The notes under the pieces were generated by a model. It was not told the origin of the DNA and searched no databases. It saw only the letters and a list, made by a program, of their open reading frames with translations. Both the position numbers and the translations under genes were made by a program. From Chryseobacterium luquanense (GTDB taxonomy: Bacteria > Bacteroidota > Bacteroidia > Flavobacteriales > Weeksellaceae), in contig NZ_JAOVZV010000002.1 in assembly GCF_026460945.1 (NCBI RefSeq), positions 62,001 through 126,000 of the forward strand: 64,000 bases of DNA, written 5' to 3'. Shown piece after piece: positions 15,382 through 24,448 of this stretch. How positions within the stretch are numbered: position 1 is the stretch's first letter; each line of letters begins with the position of its first letter.

Positions 15382-16704
15382 TTATTTTTCAACCTGAGTT
15401 TTTATACCATTTGTTATAGAGATGTAATATACTGTTTGGGGATTCAAATTATTCAGTTCAATAATGGATTTTTTTTCATTAACAATTATATTACCATTTT
15501 TTTCAAAAACTAAATTTTCTAATGGCTTTTCCCCAGTATCAGGTAAAACAAAAACATCAAATCTCAATCTTTTTTTATTTTTATAAATCTTGATCAAATT
15601 TTTTAAGACAATTTTGACATTTTGTATTTTTTGTCCGCTATTATTATTAATAATAAGGTATTCTCCATTTTTATCATAATAAGCAAAGGATGATATACTA
15701 GATGAATTACTTATACTCCCAACTCTGTTATTTGTACTTTTATTATATAAGTAATAAGCCCACCAGACAGACCTCTTTTCTTGCTTATTTGTTAGCAGAC
15801 CATTTATAGAATTGTTACAATTGAAGACACCGTCACTTTCTACCCAACAAGCTTTACACGCCCCGTCAATATTATTATATTCTAACATATTTAGGACACT
15901 CAGTACTTTTGAAGGAGAAAACTGTGCATATTGATTGATAATTTCATTCAATATTATACTTTTTATTTTGACATTCGGATATTTAGGAATAATATTATGC
16001 TTAAGTTTCTGTACATCGTCTGTAAAGCTTTGCGAATATTCGCCATCTCTTAACTCGTGCCAACTAAGAATATCAACTCTTATTTTATTATCATTGCAGA
16101 ATCTCAAGAAATCTTCCATCTCTTTTTCATCATATTTATCAAATGATGGACCTGTAATCAAAGCTTTATCTCCTCCAGGAAGTGCTCTTATAATATCATG
16201 AGCCTTCTTAAATATCTGGTAATACTCATCTGGATCAAAATCTCCGAATCCTGCCTGATGAAAAGGTTCGTTCCAAATATCATAGATAACAGTATTTTTA
16301 AATTTATTATATACTTCTGTAATTATATTTTTCAAATTATCTGTTCGTAGCGGATGCGGCCAATTTTTATTATTTTTTATTCCGGGATAGCCGTACAAAT
16401 CCGAGATTACCAAGATTGGAGTTATACCAAAACTCTGGAGGTATGCTATGTCATCCGGAGATTTTTCAGACCAGCGAATACCTGTACGCCAATATTTTGG
16501 CCTGAGTTCTTTTATATTTTTTTCAAGAAGTCTGATATTATCGTAATGTAAAAACCCAGACATAGACTTTACATTTCCAAGTTTTTTGTTAAAATCAACT
16601 TCGACTTTTAATGAGTCTTTGATTATCTGACTTTTGACAGAAAAAAACATCAAAAAAAAGATAATAAAAACAAAAAGTTTTTTGTTTGAAAGTCTTAAAA
16701 TCAT
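15382..16704 (-). CDS. Secreted GH39-like glycoside hydrolase in the polysaccharide cluster
   Basis: The protein has 440 residues. A signal peptide (MILRLSNKKLFVFIIFFLMF and on to VKSQ, about residue 26) precedes a TIM-barrel hydrolase (about 35-330) and a C-terminal beta-sandwich-like region. The clan GH-A acid/base E146 lies in YDIWNEP, and a likely nucleophile E254 lies in SIILNEI, near the end of barrel strand 7. YWRTGIRWSE fits GH39 (beta-xylosidase, iduronidase, PslG). PslG in Pseudomonas trims or releases the Psl polysaccharide in the periplasm, and this gene's position argues for a similar role here. Substrate is not predictable. Confidence 0.75.
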   Translation of the reverse strand: MILRLSNKKLFVFIIFFLMFFSVKSQIIKDSLKVEVDFNKKLGNVKSMSGFLHYDNIRLLEKNIKELRPKYWRTGIRWSEKSPDDIAYLQSFGITPILVISDLYGYPGIKNNKNWPHPLRTDNLKNIITEVYNKFKNTVIYDIWNEPFHQAGFGDFDPDEYYQIFKKAHDIIRALPGGDKALITGPSFDKYDEKEMEDFLRFCNDNKIRVDILSWHELRDGEYSQSFTDDVQKLKHNIIPKYPNVKIKSIILNEIINQYAQFSPSKVLSVLNMLEYNNIDGACKACWVESDGVFNCNNSINGLLTNKQEKRSVWWAYYLYNKSTNNRVGSISNSSSISSFAYYDKNGEYLIINNNSGQKIQNVKIVLKNLIKIYKNKKRLRFDVFVLPDTGEKPLENLVFEKNGNIIVNEKKSIIELNNLNPQTVYYISITNGIKTQVEK

Positions 16705-16727
16705 TGTTTTAAAAAAATTTGATTGAT

Positions 16728-17225
16728 TTATATATTATTCAAAATTTTTATATTTATGAGGCTTTGCTGATTAACAATGACAGAACCTGGCTTCACATCT
16801 TTAAAAACTACACATCCAGCTCCGATAACAGAATTATCTCCGATTTTGACACCTTTTAAAATCATAACATTGGATCCTACCCAACAGTTTTCTCCAATTA
16901 TAATTGGTTTTGAGTTATAACCTTGGTTTTTAATGAGAACAGCAGGACTTTTATAATTATGATTGTGATCATAAATTTTTACATTTTCTCCAAAAATTGT
17001 ATTCTTTCCTATTTCTATTTTATTGATAGAGCAAACAGAACAATAGTTATTAAAAAATACACCATCAGAAATAATAACTTTCCCTTCTCTATCTCCTATC
17101 ATGAGTGTAAATCCCTTTCTAAAAGTAACTTTTTTTCCAAATTGAAATGATTTACCATATATTATTTTGTATAAAAATAAATAAAAATAGGCATTCAAAT
17201 GAAAATATAATTTAAGTAAGACCAT
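16728..17225 (-). CDS. Hexapeptide-repeat acyltransferase (short)
   Basis: The protein has 165 residues. A hydrophobic N-terminus (about 5-25) precedes left-handed beta-helix repeats (about 50-155), including the histidine-bearing loop YDHNHNYKS and NCWVGSNVMILKGVKIGDNS. This is the maltose/galactoside O-acetyltransferase type, probably O-acetylating a sugar of the cluster B repeat. Two bases separate its start from the upstream glycosyltransferase stop, so it is tightly coupled. Confidence 0.82.
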   Translation of the reverse strand: MVLLKLYFHLNAYFYLFLYKIIYGKSFQFGKKVTFRKGFTLMIGDREGKVIISDGVFFNNYCSVCSINKIEIGKNTIFGENVKIYDHNHNYKSPAVLIKNQGYNSKPIIIGENCWVGSNVMILKGVKIGDNSVIGAGCVVFKDVKPGSVIVNQQSLINIKILNNI

Positions 17226-17227
17226 AA

Positions 17228-18184
17228 TTAATAATTTATTTTTTTTAATATCCTAGTTATATTATTAATTCCGAAATACGAAAGTAGACAAGTAATTCTT
17301 GATCTCATTTTTGCTTCTTTGTCCTTTATAACAGTTGACCTGTAAGAATTTATTTTATTAATTAAAAATAACCGATTTTCATTATCAAATGGCATTGAAA
17401 GTAAAATATGAAAACTAAAATTTAAAATTCTTGAACTTAGAGCTTTCTTAAATTGAGGAGCGTTACTAAAATCAGATTCTAGTTGATTTATTATTTTAAT
17501 AGTGCTATCGATTTTTTTTTGACTAAATGGAGACCCTTCTATGCTAGTGGATCTTCTTAAATAAAAATAAGTTTCTTTAGTGGAAAAAGCAACTTTATCA
17601 CTTTTTTGAAAAAGCTTATATGTGGTTGGTAAATCTTCAAATAATAGTCCTACAGGATAACGTAATCCATCTGAAAATAAAGATCTATGATACAATTTTG
17701 CCCAGGCACTGGTATCAAATTTTTGTTGATAAAACATTTCTTTGATAGCATTTTCCGGAGAAAAAACATATTCTTTTATGACCTTATTATCATCTTTTAA
17801 TTCATCATCTTCTCCAAATCTTATATAACCAGATACAGATAATTTACAGTCATTCTTTTTTATTAATCCATACAAAGTAGAAACATAATCATCACTAACA
17901 TAATCATCACTGTCAACAAATGTAATATATTCTCCTAATGCCACATCTATTGCTACGTTTCTAGCATCAGAAAGACCTCCATTTTTTTTATGAATTACTT
18001 TGATTCTAGAATCTTTTTTTGCATAAGATTCACATATATCACCACATTTATCTGGAGAACCATCATCTACTAAAAAAATTTCCAAATCTCGATACTCTTG
18101 ATTGATTACACTATCTACACATTTTTCCAAATATTGCTCTACTTTATAAATAGGTATAATTATAGTTATTAAAGGATTTTTCAT
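17228..18184 (-). CDS. Glycosyltransferase family 2
   Basis: The protein has 318 residues. The GT-A core shows ITIIIPIYKVEQYLEKCVDS, VDDGSPDKCG, KKNGGLSDARN and the metal-binding DSDD at 91-94. The C-terminal 100 residues are variable and probably recognise the acceptor. It closely resembles the cluster A gene at 42735-43733 in its N-terminal 100 residues, suggesting a shared ancestor or similar donor. Donor sugar unknown. Confidence 0.9.
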   Translation of the reverse strand: MKNPLITIIIPIYKVEQYLEKCVDSVINQEYRDLEIFLVDDGSPDKCGDICESYAKKDSRIKVIHKKNGGLSDARNVAIDVALGEYITFVDSDDYVSDDYVSTLYGLIKKNDCKLSVSGYIRFGEDDELKDDNKVIKEYVFSPENAIKEMFYQQKFDTSAWAKLYHRSLFSDGLRYPVGLLFEDLPTTYKLFQKSDKVAFSTKETYFYLRRSTSIEGSPFSQKKIDSTIKIINQLESDFSNAPQFKKALSSRILNFSFHILLSMPFDNENRLFLINKINSYRSTVIKDKEAKMRSRITCLLSYFGINNITRILKKINY

Positions 18185-18207
18185 AAATCTAAAATGCTTT
18201 TAGGAAA

Positions 18208-19350
18208 TTATTTTATGTTTTCAAGTGCTTCTACAAATCGATCAGCAGAGCTTGCCCAACTTTTCTCTCCTGAAAAATACAATTTTTCAATATTCTGAGA
18301 CATTTTTTCTAATAAATCACTGTTGTTATACAGTTCCAGTATGGCATTTTTGATTGCTTCTGGGTTTTTGGGATCAATGATAATCCCAGTCAATTTATCT
18401 TTAACCATTTCTGGCAAACCACCGACATTGGTTGCAATGACGGGTTTTTTGAAAGCATATGCAGACATCACCACCCCACTTTGTGTCGCATCGATATACG
18501 GGCAAACAACTACAGAAGAATTGAAAATAAGATTGGCGAGATTTTCCGGAATTATAAATTCATTAATAATTTTAATTTCAGGATACTTTTTATACTGTTC
18601 TATATCAAAATCAAAATCACCACTACCTGCGATTGTCAGAGTAATATCAGTATATTTTTTGGTTGACAGAATATCTACAAAGGCTTCTAGCAGAAATTTG
18701 ATTCCTTTATAAGGGGATATACGACCAAAAAACAAGATGCTAAAATTATCAGAAACAACAAATTCTTTCGTTTTGAAATAATTCAGAAAATCGTACACAC
18801 TCAGAAAAGACGTATGGATGTCTTTTGGATTATAATTATAATGCGCTATAAATTCATTTTTTTGATTTTCATTTAAAAGCATTTTTTGTTTAATCAAGCT
18901 AAAATGTATTTTTCTCAAAAGTCTGTCTATTATCAAATTTTCTCCAGAATGCAAAAAAGGATCATGTACTACCAAAAGCATTTTTTTTCTGAAAGCTAAT
19001 GTGGAAACAAAATAAGTGAGCATATTGTTATCGATGATGATAACATCAGGATTTATTTCTTTTAGATACTGATGAATTTGATAAGATATAAAGAGTTTTT
19101 TGATAACATTGGAGTTACGAGTTCCTCTGATCACAAAAGTTTTGTCAAGATCAATCAAATCACGAAAACGTTCTAGCTGATCCACTTCTGTTCCTTTTGA
19201 GATGGTCTTCGTCAATTTTTTTTTATCAAGAAAATTAAACACTTCGTATAGTGCTTCCGTAAAAAAATAAACATCATTACTTTGTTTCAGTGCATTTACA
19301 AGAGACACATTCGCATCCAAAGCAAATGTAGATAGGAAGGCAATTTTCAT
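18208..19350 (-). CDS. Glycosyltransferase family 4
   Basis: The protein has 380 residues and a GT-B fold. The N-terminal domain starts MKIAFLSTFALDANVSLVNA. The donor domain has ILFFGRISPYKGIKFLLEAF, TIAGSGDF and the SGVVMSAYAFKKPVIATNVG region before GGLPEMV. The canonical first Glu of EX7E is not obvious (SGVVMSAYAFKKPV). It adds a sugar to the lipid-linked cluster B repeat on the cytoplasmic side. It is separated by 5 bases from the Wzy gene upstream. Confidence 0.88.
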   Translation of the reverse strand: MKIAFLSTFALDANVSLVNALKQSNDVYFFTEALYEVFNFLDKKKLTKTISKGTEVDQLERFRDLIDLDKTFVIRGTRNSNVIKKLFISYQIHQYLKEINPDVIIIDNNMLTYFVSTLAFRKKMLLVVHDPFLHSGENLIIDRLLRKIHFSLIKQKMLLNENQKNEFIAHYNYNPKDIHTSFLSVYDFLNYFKTKEFVVSDNFSILFFGRISPYKGIKFLLEAFVDILSTKKYTDITLTIAGSGDFDFDIEQYKKYPEIKIINEFIIPENLANLIFNSSVVVCPYIDATQSGVVMSAYAFKKPVIATNVGGLPEMVKDKLTGIIIDPKNPEAIKNAILELYNNSDLLEKMSQNIEKLYFSGEKSWASSADRFVEALENIK

Positions 19351-19355
19351 GTTTA

Positions 19356-20579
19356 TTATTTCTTTTTAGGGTCAAGTACTTTGTCTAAATGCTTATTAAA
19401 AATGAAATACGCTTTAGTAATGGTTGGTTTATCCCATAAGATATTTTCATAATTCCTTAGTATATTATTGTTAGAATAAACCATTTTGTAAATCCCAAAA
19501 AGCAATAACACTACCGTAAAAACAACCTTTAGCTCCTGTTTTAGCGTTTCATATAGATAAGGATATAATATCCAATAGGAGAAAACAAACAAGGTTGTAA
19601 TCCTGTCTATAAAAACAGAATATTCTGACAAAAAGAAATAACTGACGGCATAAAGAAAAAATGAATTATAAAAGATATTAAGTGTATTTTCGTCCTTTAT
19701 CTTTTCACCAATTTTTTTATAGAATTGATATAAAATGATAAAAGTGAATACCTTTTCTAGATAACCAACAGAAATACTATAACTACTGTTGTATAACTTA
19801 TTGTTAGAATAGCCTTCTGCCAATAAAGAGTATGCCCCACCAAAAAAATCTCCTACAGCGATTACAACGGGGGTTATGTATTTGATCTGTCCCAAAAAAA
19901 GAATATTCCCTAATACAAATGTGCCCCAAACAAAAGGCATTGGAATTTTTTTATGCAAAAAGAAATACACTGGAAAAAAGAAAATTGCTGATGAATGAAA
20001 TAAAATCCCAATTCCATTACATATAAAAAATTTTGCAGCATTTCTTTCTTTTATAAATTGAAGAGAATAGATAAAAAGAAATATGGATTTGGAGTTTCGT
20101 AATAAATTGATTTCTATAATTAATCCAGAAAAAATTAAGTACATAATAAAACCTAAAACATACTGAGGAGAATATTTCTTGAAAAAATAATTCAGAAAAA
20201 GAATATCTATAAAAGAAGAGAAAATCTGGAGTGTTAAATAATCCTCATTGATACTTTTTAACAAAATTAAAATGACTTTGAAACCTGGTTCAATTTTCAA
20301 TAAAACATCTTCATGGATGCCAGAGAAAAATTTTGCAATTCCTTTGGTATCATCGATGGTTGGAGCCATTTCATAAAGTGGATAATATACTGTAAAATCT
20401 GTATCCAAATAGCCTCTAAACCCAAAGAAAACAAAAAAGACTAACATACATAAGTATCTAACCGTCTTGATATCCCCTTCTTTCTTTCTTATTTTATTTT
20501 CCCAAAGAAAAAGAACAAAAAATATCAAGAAAAGGATAATATATGGATAAGAATACGTTGTACTAAAAGTAGGCTGCAT
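19356..20579 (-). CDS. EpsG-family O-antigen/EPS polymerase (Wzy, cluster B)
   Basis: The protein has 407 residues with about ten hydrophobic segments spread over its whole length. Features of the EpsG family are present: YLCMLVFFVFFGFRGYLDTD after the first segments, then LLRNSKSIFLFIYSLQFIKER. These are inner-membrane polymerases that join flipped undecaprenyl-linked repeats in the periplasm. Its place between glycosyltransferases fits Wzy. Family assignment rests on topology and the R-G-x-x-D-T-D region; no catalytic residue is established. Confidence 0.8.
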   Translation of the reverse strand: MQPTFSTTYSYPYIILFLIFFVLFLWENKIRKKEGDIKTVRYLCMLVFFVFFGFRGYLDTDFTVYYPLYEMAPTIDDTKGIAKFFSGIHEDVLLKIEPGFKVILILLKSINEDYLTLQIFSSFIDILFLNYFFKKYSPQYVLGFIMYLIFSGLIIEINLLRNSKSIFLFIYSLQFIKERNAAKFFICNGIGILFHSSAIFFFPVYFFLHKKIPMPFVWGTFVLGNILFLGQIKYITPVVIAVGDFFGGAYSLLAEGYSNNKLYNSSYSISVGYLEKVFTFIILYQFYKKIGEKIKDENTLNIFYNSFFLYAVSYFFLSEYSVFIDRITTLFVFSYWILYPYLYETLKQELKVVFTVVLLLFGIYKMVYSNNNILRNYENILWDKPTITKAYFIFNKHLDKVLDPKKK

Positions 20580-20675
20580 AAATATTGTATATTATTGATT
20601 TATTTTTTTAATAAAATCAACTAAAAAATCTTTCTTTCAAATTGATTTTGAGTATCCAATAGATTCGTTTATAAA

Positions 20676-21578
20676 TTATCCGTACGCGGGCTTACTGTTC
20701 ATATACAAATCCAATCCCTCTTTATAAGATTTCAAAGCAAGGCGCCACTGATTACTTGGATATTTAAAATATAATATGATTAAAATATACAAAAAATTAT
20801 ACAACACAACATATCGTGCGTAGAAAAAGCTATAATTCTTCAATGAAAAATAGACCAAATTCCGCCACAAAAATTTAACATAAAAATCACTCATTTTCTC
20901 AGTAGAATTAGATTCGTTATGATGGATGAGCGACTCATAAATATACCAGAGTTTTTTATTTTTTTGGATAGCTCTGTGAACAAAGTCTGTGTCATCATAA
21001 TAGACAAAATAGTTCTCATCCATCAATCCTACACTGTCAAAAATTTCTTTTTTGATCAGCATAAAACAAGTGGGAGAATAGGTCACATTCTGGTCTTTAT
21101 CATACTGCCCTTTGTCCTCTTCTTCCTGTCCATAATGTATCGTGAGACCGTTGCGTTTTTTATAACCGCCACCTGCACACCATATTTTGTTGGTCCCATA
21201 AAAATAGATTTTGGGAACCACCATATCTGCGTTATGTTGATCCAAACCTATCAAAAGCTTTTCGATAGAGTCATCTTCCAAAGCGATATCATTATTGGAC
21301 AACAAAACCAAATCACATTGATCCATTATTGCTTTTCTAATCCCAATATTATTACCTTTTGCAACACCATAATTGGCATCATTTGCAATAATTACGGTTT
21401 CAAACTGATATTCCGAAGCTAATTTTTGGCTTAATTCCAAAGAATTATCAGGCGACAAATTATCCACGACATACAATGTAAAGTTCTTGTATGTCTGATT
21501 ATTCAAAGTTCTGAAAAATTCTTCGAGAACAGTTTCACTATTGTATAAAACGGTGACTATACCAATTTTTCTACTCAT
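20676..21578 (-). CDS. Glycosyltransferase family 2 (rhamnosyltransferase-like)
   Basis: The protein has 300 residues. GT-A motifs are IGIVTVLYNSETVLEEFF, VVDNLSPDNS, NYGVAKGNNIGI and NND at 95-97 in place of DXD, the pattern of WcaA/RfbF-type GT2 enzymes. GLMDENYFVYYDDTDF is the usual acceptor-side acidic motif. Rhamnosyl transfer is common in this branch and would fit the RmlC-like gene and the epimerase next door, but is not shown. Start overlaps the epimerase stop by 4 bases. Confidence 0.88.
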   Translation of the reverse strand: MSRKIGIVTVLYNSETVLEEFFRTLNNQTYKNFTLYVVDNLSPDNSLELSQKLASEYQFETVIIANDANYGVAKGNNIGIRKAIMDQCDLVLLSNNDIALEDDSIEKLLIGLDQHNADMVVPKIYFYGTNKIWCAGGGYKKRNGLTIHYGQEEEDKGQYDKDQNVTYSPTCFMLIKKEIFDSVGLMDENYFVYYDDTDFVHRAIQKNKKLWYIYESLIHHNESNSTEKMSDFYVKFLWRNLVYFSLKNYSFFYARYVVLYNFLYILIILYFKYPSNQWRLALKSYKEGLDLYMNSKPAYG

Positions 21579-22711
21579 TTGTACAGTCCTTTATTTTTCA
21601 TTTCCTGGATAGATGCTTCATACTTATCCTCAGGAATCTCTTGCTCATTGACCCAGTTTGTAAAAGTTTCAATTCCTTGTTCGAAACTCCATTTCGGCTT
21701 GAAACCTAACTCTGATTTTATTTTAGAAATATCTGCAAAGTTATGTCTGATATCTCCAAGCCTGTAATTTCCCGAGATTTGGATTGGTGTTTCTCTTTTA
21801 TAGAATTTTGACAAAGTATTGGCAACTGTGATTACGTCTGTTGCAACGCCCGTTCCCACATTATATACCTGACCATTTGCTTTCTCTTTTTCCAATCCTA
21901 AAATTGTAGCATCTGCGACATCTTCTATGTAAACAAAATCTCTTGTTTCTTTCCCATCTTCAAAGATATTAATAGAATTTCCGTTTTTGATTCTGGTAGA
22001 AAAAATGGATAGAATTCCCGTGTAAGGGTTGGACAAAGATTGTCCAGGACCATAAACATTTTGATATCTGTAACTTACAGCAGCAATATTTAAAGATTTA
22101 CAAACTGTTAAAATTAACTGTTCTTGATTTTGCTTGGTAATACCATACACTGAAGTTGGATGAATTTTACTGTCTTCTGATGTAGGAAGCAATTTTACAT
22201 TATTTTTGCAGAAAGGACATTTGCACGAAAAATCTCCAATTTTCATATCTTTATCTTCCCTTTCTGTAGGATAAACAATGCCATGTTCCTCACATTTATA
22301 CTTTCCTTCACCGTAAATAGCTCTGGATGATGCAATAATGACTTTTTTTATCTGATGGGTATTATTTGTTAAAAAATCCAGCATTATTGCCGTTCCTCCA
22401 ATATTTACATCAATATATTTTTGGATTTCATACATTGACTGACCGGTTCCTGTTTCAGCGGCTAGATGTATAATTGCGTCTTGTTCATCTATAGCTTCAG
22501 CCCATTTTTCTTTGGATGTTACAGAGCCACTAATAAAATTAACTTTATTGATGATACTTCTATAAAGTGGTGAAGTGATTTCTGGATTGTCTCCATGAAT
22601 CTGTGGTGATAAATTATCTAAAACTGTTACCTTGTATCCTTTATCTATAAGTTTAAGGGTTATATTAGAACCTATAAAACCGGCTCCTCCCGTAATTAAT
22701 ACATTTTTCAT
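21575..22711 (-). CDS. NAD-dependent sugar epimerase with inserted zinc ribbon (dTDP-L-rhamnose 4-epimerase-like)
   Basis: The protein has 378 residues, an extended SDR. Cofactor loop TGGAGFIGSN (7-16), active-site S129 region in IIASSRAIYG and YxxxK at Y189/K193. Between them lies an insertion with C140, H143, C163, C165 and C168 (KCEEHG and CKCPFC), a likely zinc site. A cysteine-rich insertion at this place is, from memory, a mark of the dTDP-L-rhamnose 4-epimerase group, which makes dTDP-6-deoxy-L-talose. With RmlC nearby that substrate is plausible; it remains an inference. ATGA overlaps at both ends show tight coupling. Confidence 0.75.
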   Translation of the reverse strand: MKNVLITGGAGFIGSNITLKLIDKGYKVTVLDNLSPQIHGDNPEITSPLYRSIINKVNFISGSVTSKEKWAEAIDEQDAIIHLAAETGTGQSMYEIQKYIDVNIGGTAIMLDFLTNNTHQIKKVIIASSRAIYGEGKYKCEEHGIVYPTEREDKDMKIGDFSCKCPFCKNNVKLLPTSEDSKIHPTSVYGITKQNQEQLILTVCKSLNIAAVSYRYQNVYGPGQSLSNPYTGILSIFSTRIKNGNSINIFEDGKETRDFVYIEDVADATILGLEKEKANGQVYNVGTGVATDVITVANTLSKFYKRETPIQISGNYRLGDIRHNFADISKIKSELGFKPKWSFEQGIETFTNWVNEQEIPEDKYEASIQEMKNKGLYK

Positions 22712-23640
22712 CTAGACACTGCCTTTGTTTTGACAAAAGTAATTTCCATACAGTCACCTCGTTTGAATAAATTGCTTAACCGAGCTAATTGATGGAAGAT
22801 GATTCTATTATATTTGCTATGAAACCATCCATCATCGCTTTTTTTCTTGTTTTTTAAATTAAGCAAAATCTGAATACCGCTAACAAAACTGGAATAATTA
22901 GCATTGTAGTTGATTTTTTCCATTTTGAATCCATATTGTTCGCATAATTGGATAAGATTGTCAGGATTATATGAAAATGGATGGAAAGGAACACCCAAGT
23001 AATACCAATTTTTCCCAAACAAACGAAATGTCCAACTTTTTGTGTTTGGTACGCCAATAAAAAGCCTCCCTTTTTCTTTTAAAATTCTATTGATTTCTTC
23101 TAACAGTTCACGAGGTTCGGTAATGTGTTCAAAAGAATGATTACTTCTTATATAATCAAAAAAATCCGATTGGTAATTTGCCTCAAACAAGGTGCCTTTC
23201 GACACATTTAGACCCAGCTTTTCACCGATTAGACAGGCTGATTCTCGAATTTCCGTTCCATACGCTTCGGCACCTTGCTTGTGTAGGACATAAAGTTGTT
23301 CACAATCTCCCACACCCAAATCAAGCACTTTCTTCCCAGCAAAAGATAATTTCAAATCTTTTGCTTTTGCTCCTATTAAAAAATCCTTGATAAAATTTGG
23401 TTGACTTTTTTTTATAATATCATTAGCTGTTTGCATACTGGTATCATAATAATCTTCTGGATATAGCGCAAATAATTCGCTGTCTTCAATCATCGGATTC
23501 AGAAAAAGCAATTTACATTTTGTGCAAGAATAAACATCATAATTTTTTTCTGTGTGCCCATAATGTTTATCATATGTATTTGTGTAAAAAGCAATATTAT
23601 TGTCGCCGCATACAGGGCAGTTTTTTCTGATTTCTTTCAT
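22708..23640 (-). CDS. Class I SAM-dependent methyltransferase with N-terminal zinc ribbon
   Basis: The protein has 310 residues from the ATG at 23640 (MKEIRKNCPVCGDNN); an ATG at 23682 would add 14 unconserved-looking residues. A four-cysteine motif CPVC...CTKC (about 7-40) precedes a SAM domain with VLDLGVGDCEQ and IRSNHSFEHITEPRELLEEI. Zinc-ribbon methyltransferases of this kind (Methyltransf_23 type) are common in O-antigen clusters and methylate nucleotide sugars or lipid-linked glycans. The start overlaps nothing; a palindromic element lies just upstream. Confidence 0.82.
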   Translation of the reverse strand: MKEIRKNCPVCGDNNIAFYTNTYDKHYGHTEKNYDVYSCTKCKLLFLNPMIEDSELFALYPEDYYDTSMQTANDIIKKSQPNFIKDFLIGAKAKDLKLSFAGKKVLDLGVGDCEQLYVLHKQGAEAYGTEIRESACLIGEKLGLNVSKGTLFEANYQSDFFDYIRSNHSFEHITEPRELLEEINRILKEKGRLFIGVPNTKSWTFRLFGKNWYYLGVPFHPFSYNPDNLIQLCEQYGFKMEKINYNANYSSFVSGIQILLNLKNKKKSDDGWFHSKYNRIIFHQLARLSNLFKRGDCMEITFVKTKAVSR

Positions 23641-23691
23641 GTTAGTTAATTCTTTATAGAACTTGTTTATGGTAAAATACAATTCATTTTT

Positions 23692-23823
23692 TTAACCACA
23701 AAAGGCACAAAAGTTATTTGAGTTTTTATAGATTTCTCTTTAAAGTTTAAAAAGAAATTGCCTTTTTTAAACTTTAAAATATCATTTATTTTCTTAAATC
23801 TTTTATGGCTTTTGTGCTTATAA
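23692..23823. repeat. Long nested inverted-repeat element (MITE-like)
   Basis: Outer arms CCACAAAAGGCACAAAAG (23696-23713) and CTTTTATGGCTTTTGTGC (23800-23817) pair at 15 of 18 positions. Inner arms TTTAAAGTTTAAAAAG (23739-23754) and its complement (23762-23778, with one extra T) form a strong stem with a 7-base loop. The 130-base element fills the gap between two co-directional genes and has no ORF. CACAAAAG-bearing palindromes are, from memory, recurrent in Flavobacteriia. It could fold in the mRNA and weaken read-through. Confidence 0.6.
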
Positions 23824-23847
23824 ATTTACTTTAAACAAATTCATTAT

Positions 23848-24444
23848 TTATATTTTCTCCCAAATTTCAGTGTCTGAATTGTACTTTTTAACAATTTTCG
23901 CTGGCGCACCAACGATGACACAATAATCGTCAAAATATCCAGAAACTATACTATTAGCCCCTATTGTACAATGTTTTCCTATTTTTGTTCCTTGCATAAT
24001 AACAACATTATTATAAATTTTACACCCTTCTCCTATATATACAGGTTTTGTTGTTATGTTTTGTTGTTCTATTGGCAAATGAATATCATCATAAGGATGA
24101 TGAATATCAGTTATGGTTACATTGGCTGCAATTGCAGTATTTTTACCAATTTCTATAGATTCTGCACAAGTCAAATGTATATTTTGTTGAATAGTTACAC
24201 CATCATTAATAATAATTTTCGGATCAAATTTTTCAGCTTCATAGTTTTGTATGCCTTCTATTCTTGCATTATTTCCTATAGAAACTCTGTCACCCAAAAT
24301 AATTGATTCTGGAGTAATCTTTAACGGGTTTATTATAACACAATATTTTCCAATTTTTTTAAATAAAAACCGATACCAAAAAACAGCCTTAAGTCTATGC
24401 CACTTACGGTTAAAAATCAACATCAAATTATATATTAATGTCAT
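23848..24444 (-). CDS. Hexapeptide-repeat acyltransferase (WcaF/Vat-like)
   Basis: The protein has 198 residues. Hexapeptide repeats of the left-handed beta helix run from about 45 to 175 (ILGDRVSIGNNARIEG, VYIGEGCKIYNNVVIMQG, IGKHCTIGANSIVSG). The catalytic-type histidines lie in ITDIHHPYDD. The C-terminus VIVGAPAKIVKKYN is typical of sugar O-acetyltransferases. It probably decorates the cluster B glycan with acetyl groups. 4 bases separate it from the next acyltransferase upstream. Confidence 0.85.
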   Translation of the reverse strand: MTLIYNLMLIFNRKWHRLKAVFWYRFLFKKIGKYCVIINPLKITPESIILGDRVSIGNNARIEGIQNYEAEKFDPKIIINDGVTIQQNIHLTCAESIEIGKNTAIAANVTITDIHHPYDDIHLPIEQQNITTKPVYIGEGCKIYNNVVIMQGTKIGKHCTIGANSIVSGYFDDYCVIVGAPAKIVKKYNSDTEIWEKI

Positions 24445-24448
24445 ATTT

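Noticed and set aside
18323..18712. 129-codon plus-strand ORF
   Set aside because: Antisense shadow of the GT4 donor domain.
20919..21422. 167-codon plus-strand ORF
   Set aside because: It is antisense to a full-length GT2 gene with intact motifs; its composition shows no domain and the minus frame explains the DNA.
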